Shown in pieces: positions 25,263-37,074 of a stretch of DNA of 53,673 nucleotides (within the stretch, counting starts at the first letter, position 1; each line of letters starts with the position of its first letter). The stretch comes from Alphaproteobacteria bacterium. Its GTDB lineage: Bacteria; Pseudomonadota; Alphaproteobacteria; RF32; CAG-239. The stretch is taken from contig JAGBDC010000002.1 in assembly GCA_017937705.1 (NCBI GenBank), forward strand, positions 1 through 53,673. Direction: 5' to 3'. A program made the translations under genes and the position numbers. The notes beneath the pieces are model-generated. The model was given only the letters and a program-made list of their open reading frames with translations, made no database searches and was not told the origin of the DNA.

Positions 25263-25949
25263 ATGAATAATCTTGATATTTTTATATTGGTTGTTGTTGC
25301 TATATCAGCTTTGATTGCTCTTAACAGGGGGCTATTAAAAGAAGTTTTATCAATAATAGGATGGTCATTATCCGTTGTTGCAATTGTGGTTATGCTCCCT
25401 ATTGTAGAACCGTTTATGCACAAATATATTGATAGCGACATTTTTACTGTAATTGTGTCATCTATACTCATAATAGTTATCTTTTTTATTGTATGGATAA
25501 TTATAACATCTCAAATAATAAGCAAAATCAGAGCTAGTAAATTGAGTGCAATTGATAGAGTTTTAGGTTTGTTTTTCGGTATTGTAAGAGCTTGTATTTT
25601 AATCATATTGTTTAATATTTTAGCCGGATGGATGCTGCCTCCTGATGAGCAACCGGATTTGTTTAAGGAGTCAAAATATTATCAACTTGCCGGTGATTTT
25701 GCTGAACCGATTGAAAAAATGTTACCGCAAGAATTATTTGAATCAGTAAAAGAACAACAAGAGGAAAAAGAAGAAAAAACGGAAGAAGAAAGTGTTTTAT
25801 CTGAGGATATGAACAACTTGTTTGATAAACTTCTTCAGCCGAAAGTTGAAAATAAAAAAAACGTCGAAGAAGTAGAAAAAGATTCTGAAGGATACAATAA
25901 ATCAGAACAAAACAGTTTGGACAGATTGATAGAATTATCGATAGAATAG
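25263..25949 (+). CDS. CvpA-family membrane protein
   Basis: 228 aa. Four membrane segments fall in the first ~125 residues, with ISALIALNRGLLKEVLSIIGW being typical of the CvpA/colicin-V-production family. An acidic, Lys/Glu-rich cytoplasmic tail (~165-228) follows. Its role is poorly known; it is linked to envelope stress and colicin V export in E. coli. The place directly after radA matches other alphaproteobacteria, where purF often follows. purF is absent here. It ends 1 base before the convergent AmpG-like gene. Confidence 0.85.
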   Translation: MNNLDIFILVVVAISALIALNRGLLKEVLSIIGWSLSVVAIVVMLPIVEPFMHKYIDSDIFTVIVSSILIIVIFFIVWIIITSQIISKIRASKLSAIDRVLGLFFGIVRACILIILFNILAGWMLPPDEQPDLFKESKYYQLAGDFAEPIEKMLPQELFESVKEQQEEKEEKTEEESVLSEDMNNLFDKLLQPKVENKKNVEEVEKDSEGYNKSEQNSLDRLIELSIE

Positions 25950-25950
25950 A

Positions 25951-27234
25951 TCAGATAATTTTCCTTTTTATCATATACCAAAGCAGTATCAGAGCGGGTA
26001 GAACCAATGACGTAGCAAATAAGAAAAAGCATGGCCAACTCATGTGGCTTGCCATCCACCCGCTACTTGATGACAGTATATCTCTGGTTAAACTCATTAA
26101 GGAAGAAAGTAAAGCATATTGAGTTGCCGTATATGCAACGCTACACAAAGAAGACAGATATGCCACCAAGGCTGTGGTTGCCATTCCTCCGGCCAAGCTG
26201 TCGGCACAAATTGTTGCTCCCAACATATATATATTGTTTCCGGCAAATGCTTGAGCAACATAAACGAGGTTAGTGACACCCTGCAAGATTCCTGCAAGCA
26301 TTAAACTGTATCGAAGCCCTTTTTTGCTTATTATAATACCGCCAATCAAACCACCGATAATTGTTGCAATCATGCCATAAATTTTTGAAGCATATCCTAT
26401 TTGTGTTTTTGTAAAACCCATATCGTCATAAAAAACAGTTGTCATTGGTGCTTTATAATCATCACTCAAACGATATAGTAAAATAAAAATCAGGATTAAA
26501 AGCCATTTATTATGTTTCATAAAATCAGTAAAAGGAGCAACAATTGAACGCCGTAAAAATCTTTTTAATCTTGGGAAAAAAGGCAGTTTTATCGCAGACG
26601 GTTCATAATAAGACCTGTCTTTTTCCGGCTCTTTAGATAGCAATATGGTTATAATTCCAACTCCGGCACCGCAAGACATTATCGTATATACCATATTCCA
26701 AGAAAGATGTTCCGCTAAAAGTAAAGCAAAAGCTCCGGAAAATATCATACCGATACGGTATCCTAAAACAAATACAGCGGAACCGGCTCCTTGTTCATTA
26801 TCTTCAAAACTGTCAATACGAAAAGAATCAACAACAATATCTTGAGAAGCAGAGCAAAAAACCACCGCCATTGCAAAGAAAGCTACTAACTTCCAATTTT
26901 CCGGAGATGGAGACATTTGCGCCATAATTAAAATTGCTGCAGCTAAACAAATTTGGGTAAATAAAGCCCATCCTCTTCTTCTACCTAATTTATTAAAAAG
27001 CGGAAGTTTAATTCTATCTATCAGAGGAGACCACGCCCATTTAAAACTATATGGGGTTTTTACCAACGCAAAAGCTCCGATAACTCCATAAGCTAATCCG
27101 CTGTCTTTGAGCCACAAAGATAATGTACTGGACACCAAAAGAAAGGGGAAACCACTTGAAAAACCAAGTCCCAACATTGTGAGCATTCTTCTGTCTTTAT
27201 ATATTTGTAATGATTTTAACCATTGCATAATCAT
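25951..27234 (-). CDS. AmpG-like MFS permease (muropeptide transporter family)
   Basis: 427 aa from ATG 27234, chosen because GGGGGAAAAG lies just upstream. An in-frame ATG at 27294 would overlap hemW by 14 bases. There are about 12 membrane segments. LTMLGLGFSSGFPFLLVSSTLSLWL and the segment around KTPYSFKWAWSPLIDR match AmpG, which imports anhydro-muropeptides for peptidoglycan recycling. The assignment to the family is good; the substrate is inferred. The gene is downstream of hemW on the same strand and convergent with cvpA. Confidence 0.85.
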   Translation of the reverse strand: MIMQWLKSLQIYKDRRMLTMLGLGFSSGFPFLLVSSTLSLWLKDSGLAYGVIGAFALVKTPYSFKWAWSPLIDRIKLPLFNKLGRRRGWALFTQICLAAAILIMAQMSPSPENWKLVAFFAMAVVFCSASQDIVVDSFRIDSFEDNEQGAGSAVFVLGYRIGMIFSGAFALLLAEHLSWNMVYTIMSCGAGVGIITILLSKEPEKDRSYYEPSAIKLPFFPRLKRFLRRSIVAPFTDFMKHNKWLLILIFILLYRLSDDYKAPMTTVFYDDMGFTKTQIGYASKIYGMIATIIGGLIGGIIISKKGLRYSLMLAGILQGVTNLVYVAQAFAGNNIYMLGATICADSLAGGMATTALVAYLSSLCSVAYTATQYALLSSLMSLTRDILSSSSGWMASHMSWPCFFLFATSLVLPALILLWYMIKRKII

Positions 27235-27280
27235 ATCTTTTCCCCCGTTAGAAAAGATTAATACAGATAAGTTAATATTT

Positions 27281-28369
27281 TTATAAGCCGACAAGTTTAT
27301 TTATAATATAATTCAAAACAAAATTACCTTTTTCCGTAACCTTGATGTTGTTTTTATTTTCCGAAACATATCCGTCTTTTTTTAAAACATTTAGTGCTTG
27401 ATTATCAATTATTTTATCTAAACTAATTCCGCAATTTTTCATAAAGAGATTTTTGTTAATTCCTTTAGTCAGACGCAATCCCATAATTAATAATTCTTCA
27501 GCTCGTTCTGTCTGTGTTATTACTTCTTTTTCACGGGGATAGAAAGTATTATAAATATCATCGGCTATTCGGATTCGTCCAATACCTCCATTACCGATTC
27601 CCACATAATCAAACCCTTCCCAATACCCCAAATTGTGGTGACATTCAAAATTCTTTTGAGCATAATTTGAAACTTCGTAACGATTATAACCGAAAGATTT
27701 TATAATATTATCAGATATTTTATATAATTCTTCCGCAATTTCTTCTTTTGCGGGTCTAATACCTTTTTGGGCAAAAAAGGTATTTTCTTCAATGGTAAGT
27801 TGATATAAAGAAAGATGTTTTAATCCAAAATTACAAGCATTTTGTAGTTCTTTTTCCCAATCTTGAGATTTTTGATTCGGCCTTGCATAAATCAAGTCTA
27901 TAGAATGATTATCAAAATATTTTAAAACAGAATCTGTGGATTTATATGCTTGAGCAAGTGTGTGAGTCCTACCTAAAAATTTCAAATCATTCTCATTTAA
28001 CGCTTGTACCCCTAAAGACAGACGATTAATACCGGCTTGTCTTAAATTTTTGAATAGATTTCCGTCATCCGTATTCGGATTCGCTTCCAGCGAAATTTCA
28101 ATATCATCTTTGCATTTCCATAAAGATGCTATTTTATCAATAAGTTTTTCTATATATTGAGGTTCTATCAACGATGGAGTACCACCGCCAAAAAATATGC
28201 TTTCTACCGTATAATTATCATTGAGAGAGCGGTAATATTCCAAGTCGGATAAATAAGATGAAACCAATTCTTCTTGATTTATATCTTTTTTTACCCGACT
28301 AAAAAAATCACAATACGGACATTTGCTTTTACAAAAAGGCCAATGTATATATATTCCTAGACGTTGCAT
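27281..28369 (-). CDS. hemW: Radical-SAM heme chaperone HemW
   Basis: 362 aa. The radical-SAM cysteine motif CKSKCPYC is near residue 14, after the typical IYIHWPFC. FFGGGTPSL and EANPNT follow. It lacks the longer N-terminus and extra cysteine expected of the oxygen-independent coproporphyrinogen oxidase HemN, so HemW is the better call. HemW is thought to deliver heme to respiratory enzymes. The start codon overlaps the hslU stop (TAATG). It forms one unit with hslV-hslU. Confidence 0.9.
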   Translation of the reverse strand: MQRLGIYIHWPFCKSKCPYCDFFSRVKKDINQEELVSSYLSDLEYYRSLNDNYTVESIFFGGGTPSLIEPQYIEKLIDKIASLWKCKDDIEISLEANPNTDDGNLFKNLRQAGINRLSLGVQALNENDLKFLGRTHTLAQAYKSTDSVLKYFDNHSIDLIYARPNQKSQDWEKELQNACNFGLKHLSLYQLTIEENTFFAQKGIRPAKEEIAEELYKISDNIIKSFGYNRYEVSNYAQKNFECHHNLGYWEGFDYVGIGNGGIGRIRIADDIYNTFYPREKEVITQTERAEELLIMGLRLTKGINKNLFMKNCGISLDKIIDNQALNVLKKDGYVSENKNNIKVTEKGNFVLNYIINKLVGL

Positions 28370-29685
28370 TAGAGAATAAACTTCGATAAATCGCTGATAT
28401 GAGTAAATTTATTTAATTTTTCATCTACCATTTGCGGAGTTATAATAACTTTTTCTCCACTTCTGTCCGAAGCAGAATAACTTATATCTTCCAACAAAAT
28501 CTCTAATACCGTATGCAAACGACGAGCTCCGATATTTTCTACATTTTCATTAATTTGAACTGAAATATCTGCAATTCTGTCAATTGCTTCAGGAGAAAAC
28601 TCAAGCTCAAAATTCTCAGTTTTTAATAATGCTTGATATTGCTCTATCAAATTTGCTTCAGGCTCTGTTAAAATGCGAACAAAGTCTTCGTGTTTAAGAG
28701 CTTGCAATTCAACTCTTATCGGCAATCTTCCTTGCAATTCAGGAAGTAAGTCTGATGGCTTTGATAAATGGAAAGCTCCTGAACAAATAAATAAAATATG
28801 ATTTGTTTTCACCATACCATGTTTGGTTGAAACAGTTGTTCCTTCAATTAACGGCAATAAATCTCTTTGTACACCTTCTCTGGATACATCGCCACCTCTA
28901 CGGTCGTCACGACCACTGATTTTATCAATTTCATCAATAAATACTATACCATCATTTTCTACCGATTTTATTGCTGAAGAAACAATTTTTTCTTCGTCAA
29001 TAAGCTTGTCGCATTCTTCTTGTATAACAACTTTTCTCGCATCAGCTACGGTCATTTTTTTTGTTTTGTATTTATCTCCAAAAGATTTGCCTAAAATATC
29101 CCCTAAGCTTATCATTCCCATAGATGCTCCCGGCATTCCCGGTATTTCCATTGTCGGCATGGTATTAGACTGAGAGTCGATAATGCTTATCTCAATTTCT
29201 TTTTCATCTAATTCGCCTTGTCTGAACATCTGGCGAAATTTTTGTTTTGTTTCATCACTCGCAGAAACACCGACCAGAGCTTCTAAAATCCTTTCTTCGG
29301 CAGATAAAGCCGCTTTTTCCTCAACAGTTTTGCGCATTTTTATTTTATTTTGAGCTATAGCTATATCAACCAAATCACGAATAATTGATTCGACATCTCT
29401 TCCGACATAACCTATTTCGGTAAATTTTGTTGCTTCAACTTTAATAAAAGGAGCTTTTGCCAGTTTTGCCAGACGGCGAGATATTTCTGTTTTTCCTACA
29501 CCTGTTGGTCCGACCATTAATATATTTTTTGGTACAATTTCTTCACGCAACGATTCGTCTACTTGCATACGGCGCCAACGATTTCGTAAAGCTATTGCTA
29601 CTGCTTTTTTTGCTTCTTTTTGGCCGATGATATATCTGTCCAATTCTGATACAATTTCACGCGGACTAAAATTTGTGCTAGTCAT
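28369..29685 (-). CDS. hslU: ATP-dependent protease ATPase subunit HslU
   Basis: AAA+ unfoldase that feeds substrates to the HslV peptidase. 438 aa. Walker A is [13 protein letters not shown] near residue 57, the pore motif GYVGRDVES follows, Walker B is [10 protein letters not shown], and sensor/arginine regions follow. The protein ends in DLSKFIL, the C-terminal tail that docks into HslV. An I-domain insertion lies at ~110-230. It overlaps hslV by 8 bases. Confidence 0.97.
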   Translation of the reverse strand: MTSTNFSPREIVSELDRYIIGQKEAKKAVAIALRNRWRRMQVDESLREEIVPKNILMVGPTGVGKTEISRRLAKLAKAPFIKVEATKFTEIGYVGRDVESIIRDLVDIAIAQNKIKMRKTVEEKAALSAEERILEALVGVSASDETKQKFRQMFRQGELDEKEIEISIIDSQSNTMPTMEIPGMPGASMGMISLGDILGKSFGDKYKTKKMTVADARKVVIQEECDKLIDEEKIVSSAIKSVENDGIVFIDEIDKISGRDDRRGGDVSREGVQRDLLPLIEGTTVSTKHGMVKTNHILFICSGAFHLSKPSDLLPELQGRLPIRVELQALKHEDFVRILTEPEANLIEQYQALLKTENFELEFSPEAIDRIADISVQINENVENIGARRLHTVLEILLEDISYSASDRSGEKVIITPQMVDEKLNKFTHISDLSKFIL

Positions 29686-30211
29686 CTTTTGATACCTTTT
29701 CTATAATTAAATTATGATTTGTATATACGTCAATATCTCCGGCAATAGTCATTGATTTACGAGCAATATCTTCAAGACTCATTCCATCCACATCATACAA
29801 AGCTTTTGCGGCAGCCATAGCATAATTACCACCGCTTCCGATACCTATAATTCCGTCATCGGGCTCCATAACTTCTCCCGTACCGGAAATTACCAAAGAA
29901 ATATCTTTATCTGCTACAATCATAAAAGCTTGTAATTGTCGTAAATATTTATCCATGCGCCAATCTTTTGCCAATTCAACAGCTGCTCTTTTCAGCTGAT
30001 ATGCATATTTTTCCAATTTTGCTTCAAGCCGTTCAATTAATGTTATACCATCAGCGGCAGCTCCGGCAAATCCGGCAACAATTTTTCCGTTGCCGATGCG
30101 ACGAACTTTTACCGATTTTGATTTAAATATAACAGCTTCTCCCAAAGTAGCTTGTCCATCTCCGGCTAACACTACTTCTGAGCCTTTACGAACGCATAAA
30201 ATTGTAGTCAT
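29678..30211 (-). CDS. hslV: ATP-dependent protease peptidase subunit HslV
   Basis: 177 aa Ntn-hydrolase. The chosen start gives [12 protein letters not shown], so removal of Met exposes the catalytic Thr1. [20 protein letters not shown] and [14 protein letters not shown] are family-typical. It assembles with HslU as a two-component heat-shock protease. A candidate heat-shock promoter lies upstream at 30242-30272. Confidence 0.97.
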   Translation of the reverse strand: MTTILCVRKGSEVVLAGDGQATLGEAVIFKSKSVKVRRIGNGKIVAGFAGAAADGITLIERLEAKLEKYAYQLKRAAVELAKDWRMDKYLRQLQAFMIVADKDISLVISGTGEVMEPDDGIIGIGSGGNYAMAAAKALYDVDGMSLEDIARKSMTIAGDIDVYTNHNLIIEKVSKDD

Positions 30212-30241
30212 AACATTATTCCTTATAAATTAATCTAAGTT

Positions 30242-30272
30242 ATATGTAGGTAAAAAATATTGATATTGCAAG
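30242..30272 (-). promoter_or_regulatory. Candidate heat-shock (RpoH-type) promoter for hslVU
   Basis: On the minus strand CTTGCAA (30272-30266) is followed after 16 bases by CTACATAT (30249-30242). This resembles the sigma-32 consensus CTTGAAA / CCCCATnT and lies about 30 bases upstream of hslV, a known heat-shock gene. It is a by-eye match with several mismatches. Confidence 0.35.
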
Positions 30273-30277
30273 AGTTA

Positions 30278-31057
30278 TCAAGCTTTTGTTATTACTATAT
30301 CATCAAATAAATTTGCAGCGACTTTTTGTGAGTGCTTATTAAAAGAACTTACCTTAAATTCTCTCAAACTGTTTCGACCTAAAAAAGATTCTATTTCATT
30401 ATGACGTTGCAGATAATTTTGTAACTTTTCTGCTATTAGCTCATCTTGTGATACAACATGAACATCAGGTAAATGTTTTCTGAAATAATCTTTTATTAAA
30501 GGATAGTGAGTGCACCCTAAAATAAGACTGTCAACATTTTTAAGTGACTGCGAATATTCTTTTACAAACTCTTCTGCTAAGTTAAATTTATTATTTTCGA
30601 TGGCGGGAACTAATTCCGGAGTGGCAATCTCAACAACGTCAACATCTGTCTTTATTTTTTTGAGTTCTTGCAGATAAATATGAGAGCGAACAGTTGCTGA
30701 TGTTGCTACAATTCCTACTTTTTTTACATTGTTTTGTAATGCTGATTCAACCGTCGGAATAACAACTCCCAAAACTTTAACATCAGGAGCATATTGCGGT
30801 ATAAAACGTTGTTGAATGTAGCGTAAAGATATGGCTGTTGCTGTGTTACAAGCTATTATTATTATTTTACATCCTTTTGATATCATATATCTCATAGCAG
30901 CTAAACTATAACTTAAAATCTGTCCGGATGTTTTATCTCCATAAGGCAAATGGGCCGAATCGCCATAGTAAAAATAATTATATTCTGGCAGTTTTTCTAT
31001 AAACGCTTTAGTTATCACCAGGCCACCTAAACCCGAATCAAAAACACCTATTTTCAT
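30278..31057 (-). CDS. murI: Glutamate racemase
   Basis: Converts L-glutamate to D-glutamate for peptidoglycan. 259 aa. It has both catalytic cysteine motifs: ACNTATA near residue 70 and GCTHYPL near residue 183. The N-terminal VFDSGLGGL and YYGDSAHLPYG are also present. The gene is preceded by a long leader containing a candidate small-RNA locus on the opposite strand. The spacing to hslV (66 bases) with a separate promoter candidate suggests independent transcription. Confidence 0.96.
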   Translation of the reverse strand: MKIGVFDSGLGGLVITKAFIEKLPEYNYFYYGDSAHLPYGDKTSGQILSYSLAAMRYMISKGCKIIIIACNTATAISLRYIQQRFIPQYAPDVKVLGVVIPTVESALQNNVKKVGIVATSATVRSHIYLQELKKIKTDVDVVEIATPELVPAIENNKFNLAEEFVKEYSQSLKNVDSLILGCTHYPLIKDYFRKHLPDVHVVSQDELIAEKLQNYLQRHNEIESFLGRNSLREFKVSSFNKHSQKVAANLFDDIVITKA

Positions 31058-31147
31058 ATTAGTCCCATATTACAAGCTTTTTGCACATATTGTTAAGCTG
31101 AGTTTATCCTTATAATATAAATTTTTCCATTAATTTTTTTTAGATAC

Positions 31148-31176
31148 TTGCTTTATAATTAAATCTAATGTAAAAT
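31148..31176 (+). promoter_or_regulatory. Candidate promoter of the small RNA
   Basis: TTGCTT at 31148-31153 and TAAAAT at 31171-31176 are separated by exactly 17 bases. Transcription would start around 31183, at the first stem of the RNA. Confidence 0.45.
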
Positions 31177-31182
31177 TAATAC

Positions 31183-31270
31183 AGTTTTCTGCTATTTACA
31201 GTCTTGACCCCCCAATCAACTTATCGGCAGAAAACAAGCACTTTGATTTTTTATCAAAGTGCTTTCTTTT
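31183..31270 (+). ncRNA. Candidate small regulatory RNA between murI and gyrB
   Basis: A perfect 9-bp stem GTTTTCTGC (31184-31192) / GCAGAAAAC (31227-31235) closes a 34-base loop with a C6 run. It is followed without a gap by an intrinsic terminator: 12-bp arms at 31236-31247 and 31253-31264, then TCTTTT. A promoter-like TTGCTT-N17-TAAAAT lies just upstream. No open frame is present, and both neighbours are on the other strand. It matches no RNA family I recognise. The C-rich loop could pair with G-rich ribosome binding sites; that is speculation. Confidence 0.5.
31236..31264. terminator. Intrinsic terminator of the small-RNA locus
   Basis: AAGCACTTTGAT and ATCAAAGTGCTT form perfect 12-bp arms around TTTTT, followed by a short T-rich tail on the plus strand. 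Confidence 0.8.
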
Positions 31271-31275
31271 AGAAG

Positions 31276-31303
31276 AAAGCTCCGAACTTTGTTTCGGAGC
31301 TTT
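31276..31303 (-). terminator. Intrinsic terminator of gyrB
   Basis: Arms AAAGCTCCGAA / TTCGGAGCTTT lie 13 bases after the gyrB stop. The same arm sequence occurs in the terminator at 9626-9654. Confidence 0.8.
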
Positions 31304-31315
31304 TGTTGTTATTTA

Positions 31316-33784
<2,469 letters not shown>

Positions 33785-33885
33785 TTAAAACTCAAACAAA
33801 TATACGATATTTTAGTTTGAAAGCATAGAAAAAACTCACAAAAATCCACTATTTTGTGCATATTTTTTATATCTTTTAAGTTTTT

Positions 33886-36639
33886 TTAGTGAGCTTGTGA
33901 CCAATTATCGCCAACGCCGATATCTGCAACAAATTTAACATCATAGTCAACGGCTTGTTCCATGACGTTTTTTATCAGTTTACAAATATTTTCAACTTCG
34001 TTTTCCGGAACTTCGGCAACAATTTCATCGTGAACTTGGAGTAACATTTTCGATTGTAAATTACTGTTGTTCAGAATATTAAATAAGTTATTCATTGCTC
34101 TTTTCATTATGTCGGCAGCCCCACCTTGTAACGGTGCATTCATTGCTGCTCTTTCTGCAAAAGCAACAATTCGTTTGTTTTTATCGTTTATTCCTGAAAC
34201 GGAACATTTTCTGCCAAATGGAGTGACAACATAACCGTATTTATGGGCAAACGCTATTGTCTTGTCCATAAATATTTTAATTTCCGGCATTTTTTCAAAA
34301 TAAGCATCTATATATTTTTTTGCTTCCGCAGGGCTAACCCCTATTTGTTTTGCCAGTCCGTATTGTGATATTCCGTATATAACGCCGAAATTTATCGCTT
34401 TTGCATTTCTTCGTATGGTTGGAGTAACCTGTTCTCGTGGCAAGCTAAAAACTTTCATTGCTGTTGCGGTATGAATATCTATACCCTCTGTAAAAGCCTC
34501 TTTCAGAGCTTTTACATCGGCTAAAACTGCTAACAACCGCAGTTCAACTTGAGAGTAATCTGCAGAAATAAGTTTATGGCCTTGCTTTGCAACAAAACAT
34601 TGACGAATTTTTTGCCCGTCATCACTACGAACAGGAATGTTTTGTAAGTTAGGATTGTTTGATGACAAACGTCCGGTATTAACATTTGCTTGATCATAGG
34701 TTGTGTGTATTCGATTGTTTTTATCAAGCTGTTGTAGAAGCGTGTCGGTATAAGTGGTTTTTAGCTTGTTAACACCTCTCCATTCTAAAACTTTTTCAGG
34801 GAGCGGGTGATCTTCTGCCATTTGTTCTAAAACATCTGCTCCGGTCTGAAAATTTCCGCTGGAGTGTTTTTTTCCTTGCAGACCAAGCTTATTGTACAAG
34901 ATTTCTCCTAATTGTTTAGGCGATGCTATATTAAATTCTTCTCCTGCAAGTTGATAAACTTCAGCTTCAATAGAGTGCAATCGTTGCTCTAAATATTTGC
35001 TAAATTCTGATAACTTTACGGAATTAACCATAACACCATTCTGCTCCATATCAAACAAAGTAGCAACTAACGGTCGGTCAAAATGTTCATATACAGTGAC
35101 CATGTGTTCTGATAAAAGGCGAGGTCGTAAAACATCTAATATTCGCAGAATAAAATCAGCTTGTTCACAAGCAAAAGAAGTCATAACGTTTAAGTCGATA
35201 TTTTCTACTGTGCTTTTTTGTTTTCCTACACCGAAAACAATATCGGGATTTTGCATTTTTTTATCTAAGAAAAGTTCGGATAATTCTTTTAATCCGTGAC
35301 TGTGGTTTGTAGAATCAAGCACATAAGATATTATTGCAATATCATCATACGGAAAAATATTTATTTTTTCAGAAAACATCTTACTGATAAAGTGCATATC
35401 AGATTTTATATTAATTCCGATTTTTAAAACAGAATTATCACATAAAATCGGGAAAAGCGCTTTTCGTAAATCTTTTGGATCCAATCCGTTTTGTTTTGTA
35501 TAATTGTCAATTGAAAACAGATCAAAAGCGTTTTCCTTCTCTTCTTGATTATTAATGGGAATATATACGGCATTACCATCTTCTGTTGCCAGAGCAATTC
35601 CTTTTATTTCATCAAAAAAAGGATTTGTTCCGTTTGCAAAACATTTTAAGGATATTTTTTGATATTTATATGCTGTTTTAAGCCAGTTTTCCAAATCAAC
35701 TAAATTTGATATTAAAGAATATTTTTTTTCGATTTCTTTCTTTTTAGGGTAGGTAATATTACCTTTTTTTACACACTGTTCTTCCACCCATTTAGAAACA
35801 CGTAAACGCAAACTGTTAAAACCATATTTATCAACAAAAGCTTCTGCATTTGATATATCCGGGCAATGAAAAGAATAATGTTCAACATCATACTCAACCG
35901 GAACATCATTTTTTAAGGTTACTAGACGAAGAGATATTTTGGCATTTTCTATATTTGCTAACAATGTTTCTCTGCGTTTGTTTTGTTTTATTTCTCCGGC
36001 ATGGGCTAAAACCTCTTCTAATGAGCCATATATATTTACCAATTCTGCGGCTGTCTTCGGTCCTATACCGGGAACACCCGGAATATTATCTGTGCTGTCC
36101 CCCGACAATGCTTGAACATCGGGAACTTTTTCGGGGTATACGCCAAATTTTTCTTTAACATCTTCGGGAGTAAAAAATTTATCTTTCATCGGATCATAAA
36201 AGCTTACTCCGGGACGTATAAGCTGCATCAAATCTTTATCTGCGGATACGATTATTACTTCCATACCTTTACTCAAAGCTTTGGAAGTGTATGTGGCTAT
36301 CAAATCATCGGCTTCAAATCCTTCAATTTCCAGTTGGTTTAGTCGTAAAGCGTTTACGGCTTCTCTTATAATAGGAAATTGAGGAATTAAATCTTCGGGA
36401 ATATCTTTACGGGTAGCTTTATAGTCCGGAAAAATTTCATTACGGAAGTTTTGCCGCTTTGCATCAAATAATACCAAGTTATAATCGCAATCTATTTTGT
36501 TTGTGAGTTTCAAAAACATATTTGTAAAGCCATATACGGCATTTACCGGTACTCCGCTCGGAGATGTCATCGGCGGCAATCCGTAAAAAGCTCTAAAAAT
36601 ATATCCCGAACCGTCAACTAAACAGATTTTTTTTGGCAT
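33886..36639 (-). CDS. polA: DNA polymerase I, proofreading site degenerate
   Basis: 917 aa. The N-terminal 5'-3' exonuclease domain (1-~290) has DDLIATY, SADKDLMQL and GDSTDNIPGVPGIGPKTA. The polymerase domain has motif A LISADYSQVELRLLA, the O helix RRNAKAINFGVIYGIS, and motif C LLQVHDEIVAE. The central 3'-5' exonuclease domain is present, but ExoI, normally DxE, reads LKCFA at 331-335. ExoIII YxxxD reads FACEQ. Only the ExoII Asp (NIKSD) remains. Gap filling and Okazaki-fragment processing should work; proofreading should not. Confidence 0.97.
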   Translation of the reverse strand: MPKKICLVDGSGYIFRAFYGLPPMTSPSGVPVNAVYGFTNMFLKLTNKIDCDYNLVLFDAKRQNFRNEIFPDYKATRKDIPEDLIPQFPIIREAVNALRLNQLEIEGFEADDLIATYTSKALSKGMEVIIVSADKDLMQLIRPGVSFYDPMKDKFFTPEDVKEKFGVYPEKVPDVQALSGDSTDNIPGVPGIGPKTAAELVNIYGSLEEVLAHAGEIKQNKRRETLLANIENAKISLRLVTLKNDVPVEYDVEHYSFHCPDISNAEAFVDKYGFNSLRLRVSKWVEEQCVKKGNITYPKKKEIEKKYSLISNLVDLENWLKTAYKYQKISLKCFANGTNPFFDEIKGIALATEDGNAVYIPINNQEEKENAFDLFSIDNYTKQNGLDPKDLRKALFPILCDNSVLKIGINIKSDMHFISKMFSEKINIFPYDDIAIISYVLDSTNHSHGLKELSELFLDKKMQNPDIVFGVGKQKSTVENIDLNVMTSFACEQADFILRILDVLRPRLLSEHMVTVYEHFDRPLVATLFDMEQNGVMVNSVKLSEFSKYLEQRLHSIEAEVYQLAGEEFNIASPKQLGEILYNKLGLQGKKHSSGNFQTGADVLEQMAEDHPLPEKVLEWRGVNKLKTTYTDTLLQQLDKNNRIHTTYDQANVNTGRLSSNNPNLQNIPVRSDDGQKIRQCFVAKQGHKLISADYSQVELRLLAVLADVKALKEAFTEGIDIHTATAMKVFSLPREQVTPTIRRNAKAINFGVIYGISQYGLAKQIGVSPAEAKKYIDAYFEKMPEIKIFMDKTIAFAHKYGYVVTPFGRKCSVSGINDKNKRIVAFAERAAMNAPLQGGAADIMKRAMNNLFNILNNSNLQSKMLLQVHDEIVAEVPENEVENICKLIKNVMEQAVDYDVKFVADIGVGDNWSQAH

Positions 36640-36711
36640 TTTTATATTCTCCGTATTTATCTGCTATGAATATAATCAACAAAGAACTTTTAGCCAAGAA
36701 TTAACTGTATT

Positions 36712-37074
36712 TTATTCCCATACACGCCATGCATCGGGAAAATGTTTGAATGAAAATATTGATTTTACCAAAAAAGCATCAAATCGTATATTTTGTTCAT
36801 TATATTTCGGATTATTTTTGATGAAGTTTTCGGCAGCTTTCCAAATTCTTTTTTGTTGAGATTCTTTTATGGAATAAGCTGCATCTTCAATATTTTTTCT
36901 TTTTTTTACCTCAACAAAAACCAACAGATTCTTTTTTGTGACAATTAAATCTATTTCACCGGCACCGGTTCCTCGTCCGGTAATAAAGTTGCGTTTTACC
37001 ACCGCAAAACCGTGTAGTATAAAATACCAAACAGCGATGGTTTCCGCTATTTTTCCGGTATTATTGTGTTTCAT
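36712..37074 (-). CDS. YraN/UPF0102 family nuclease-fold protein
   Basis: 120 aa. The restriction-endonuclease-like fold of UPF0102 is indicated by GEIDLIVTKKNLLVFVEVKKR (Asp and ExK type) and the preceding AVWYFILHGFAVVKRNF. The cellular role is not established, though the fold suggests DNA binding or cleavage. It overlaps the end of rsmI by 14 bases; rsmI-yraN is a conserved pair in proteobacteria. Confidence 0.9.
   Translation of the reverse strand: MKHNNTGKIAETIAVWYFILHGFAVVKRNFITGRGTGAGEIDLIVTKKNLLVFVEVKKRKNIEDAAYSIKESQQKRIWKAAENFIKNNPKYNEQNIRFDAFLVKSIFSFKHFPDAWRVWE

Noticed and set aside
31205..31213. ACCCCCCA resembling a tRNA or tmRNA 3' CCA end
   Set aside because: No T-loop (GGTTCGAATC-type) or acceptor pairing is found nearby; the run lies in the loop of the small-RNA hairpin.
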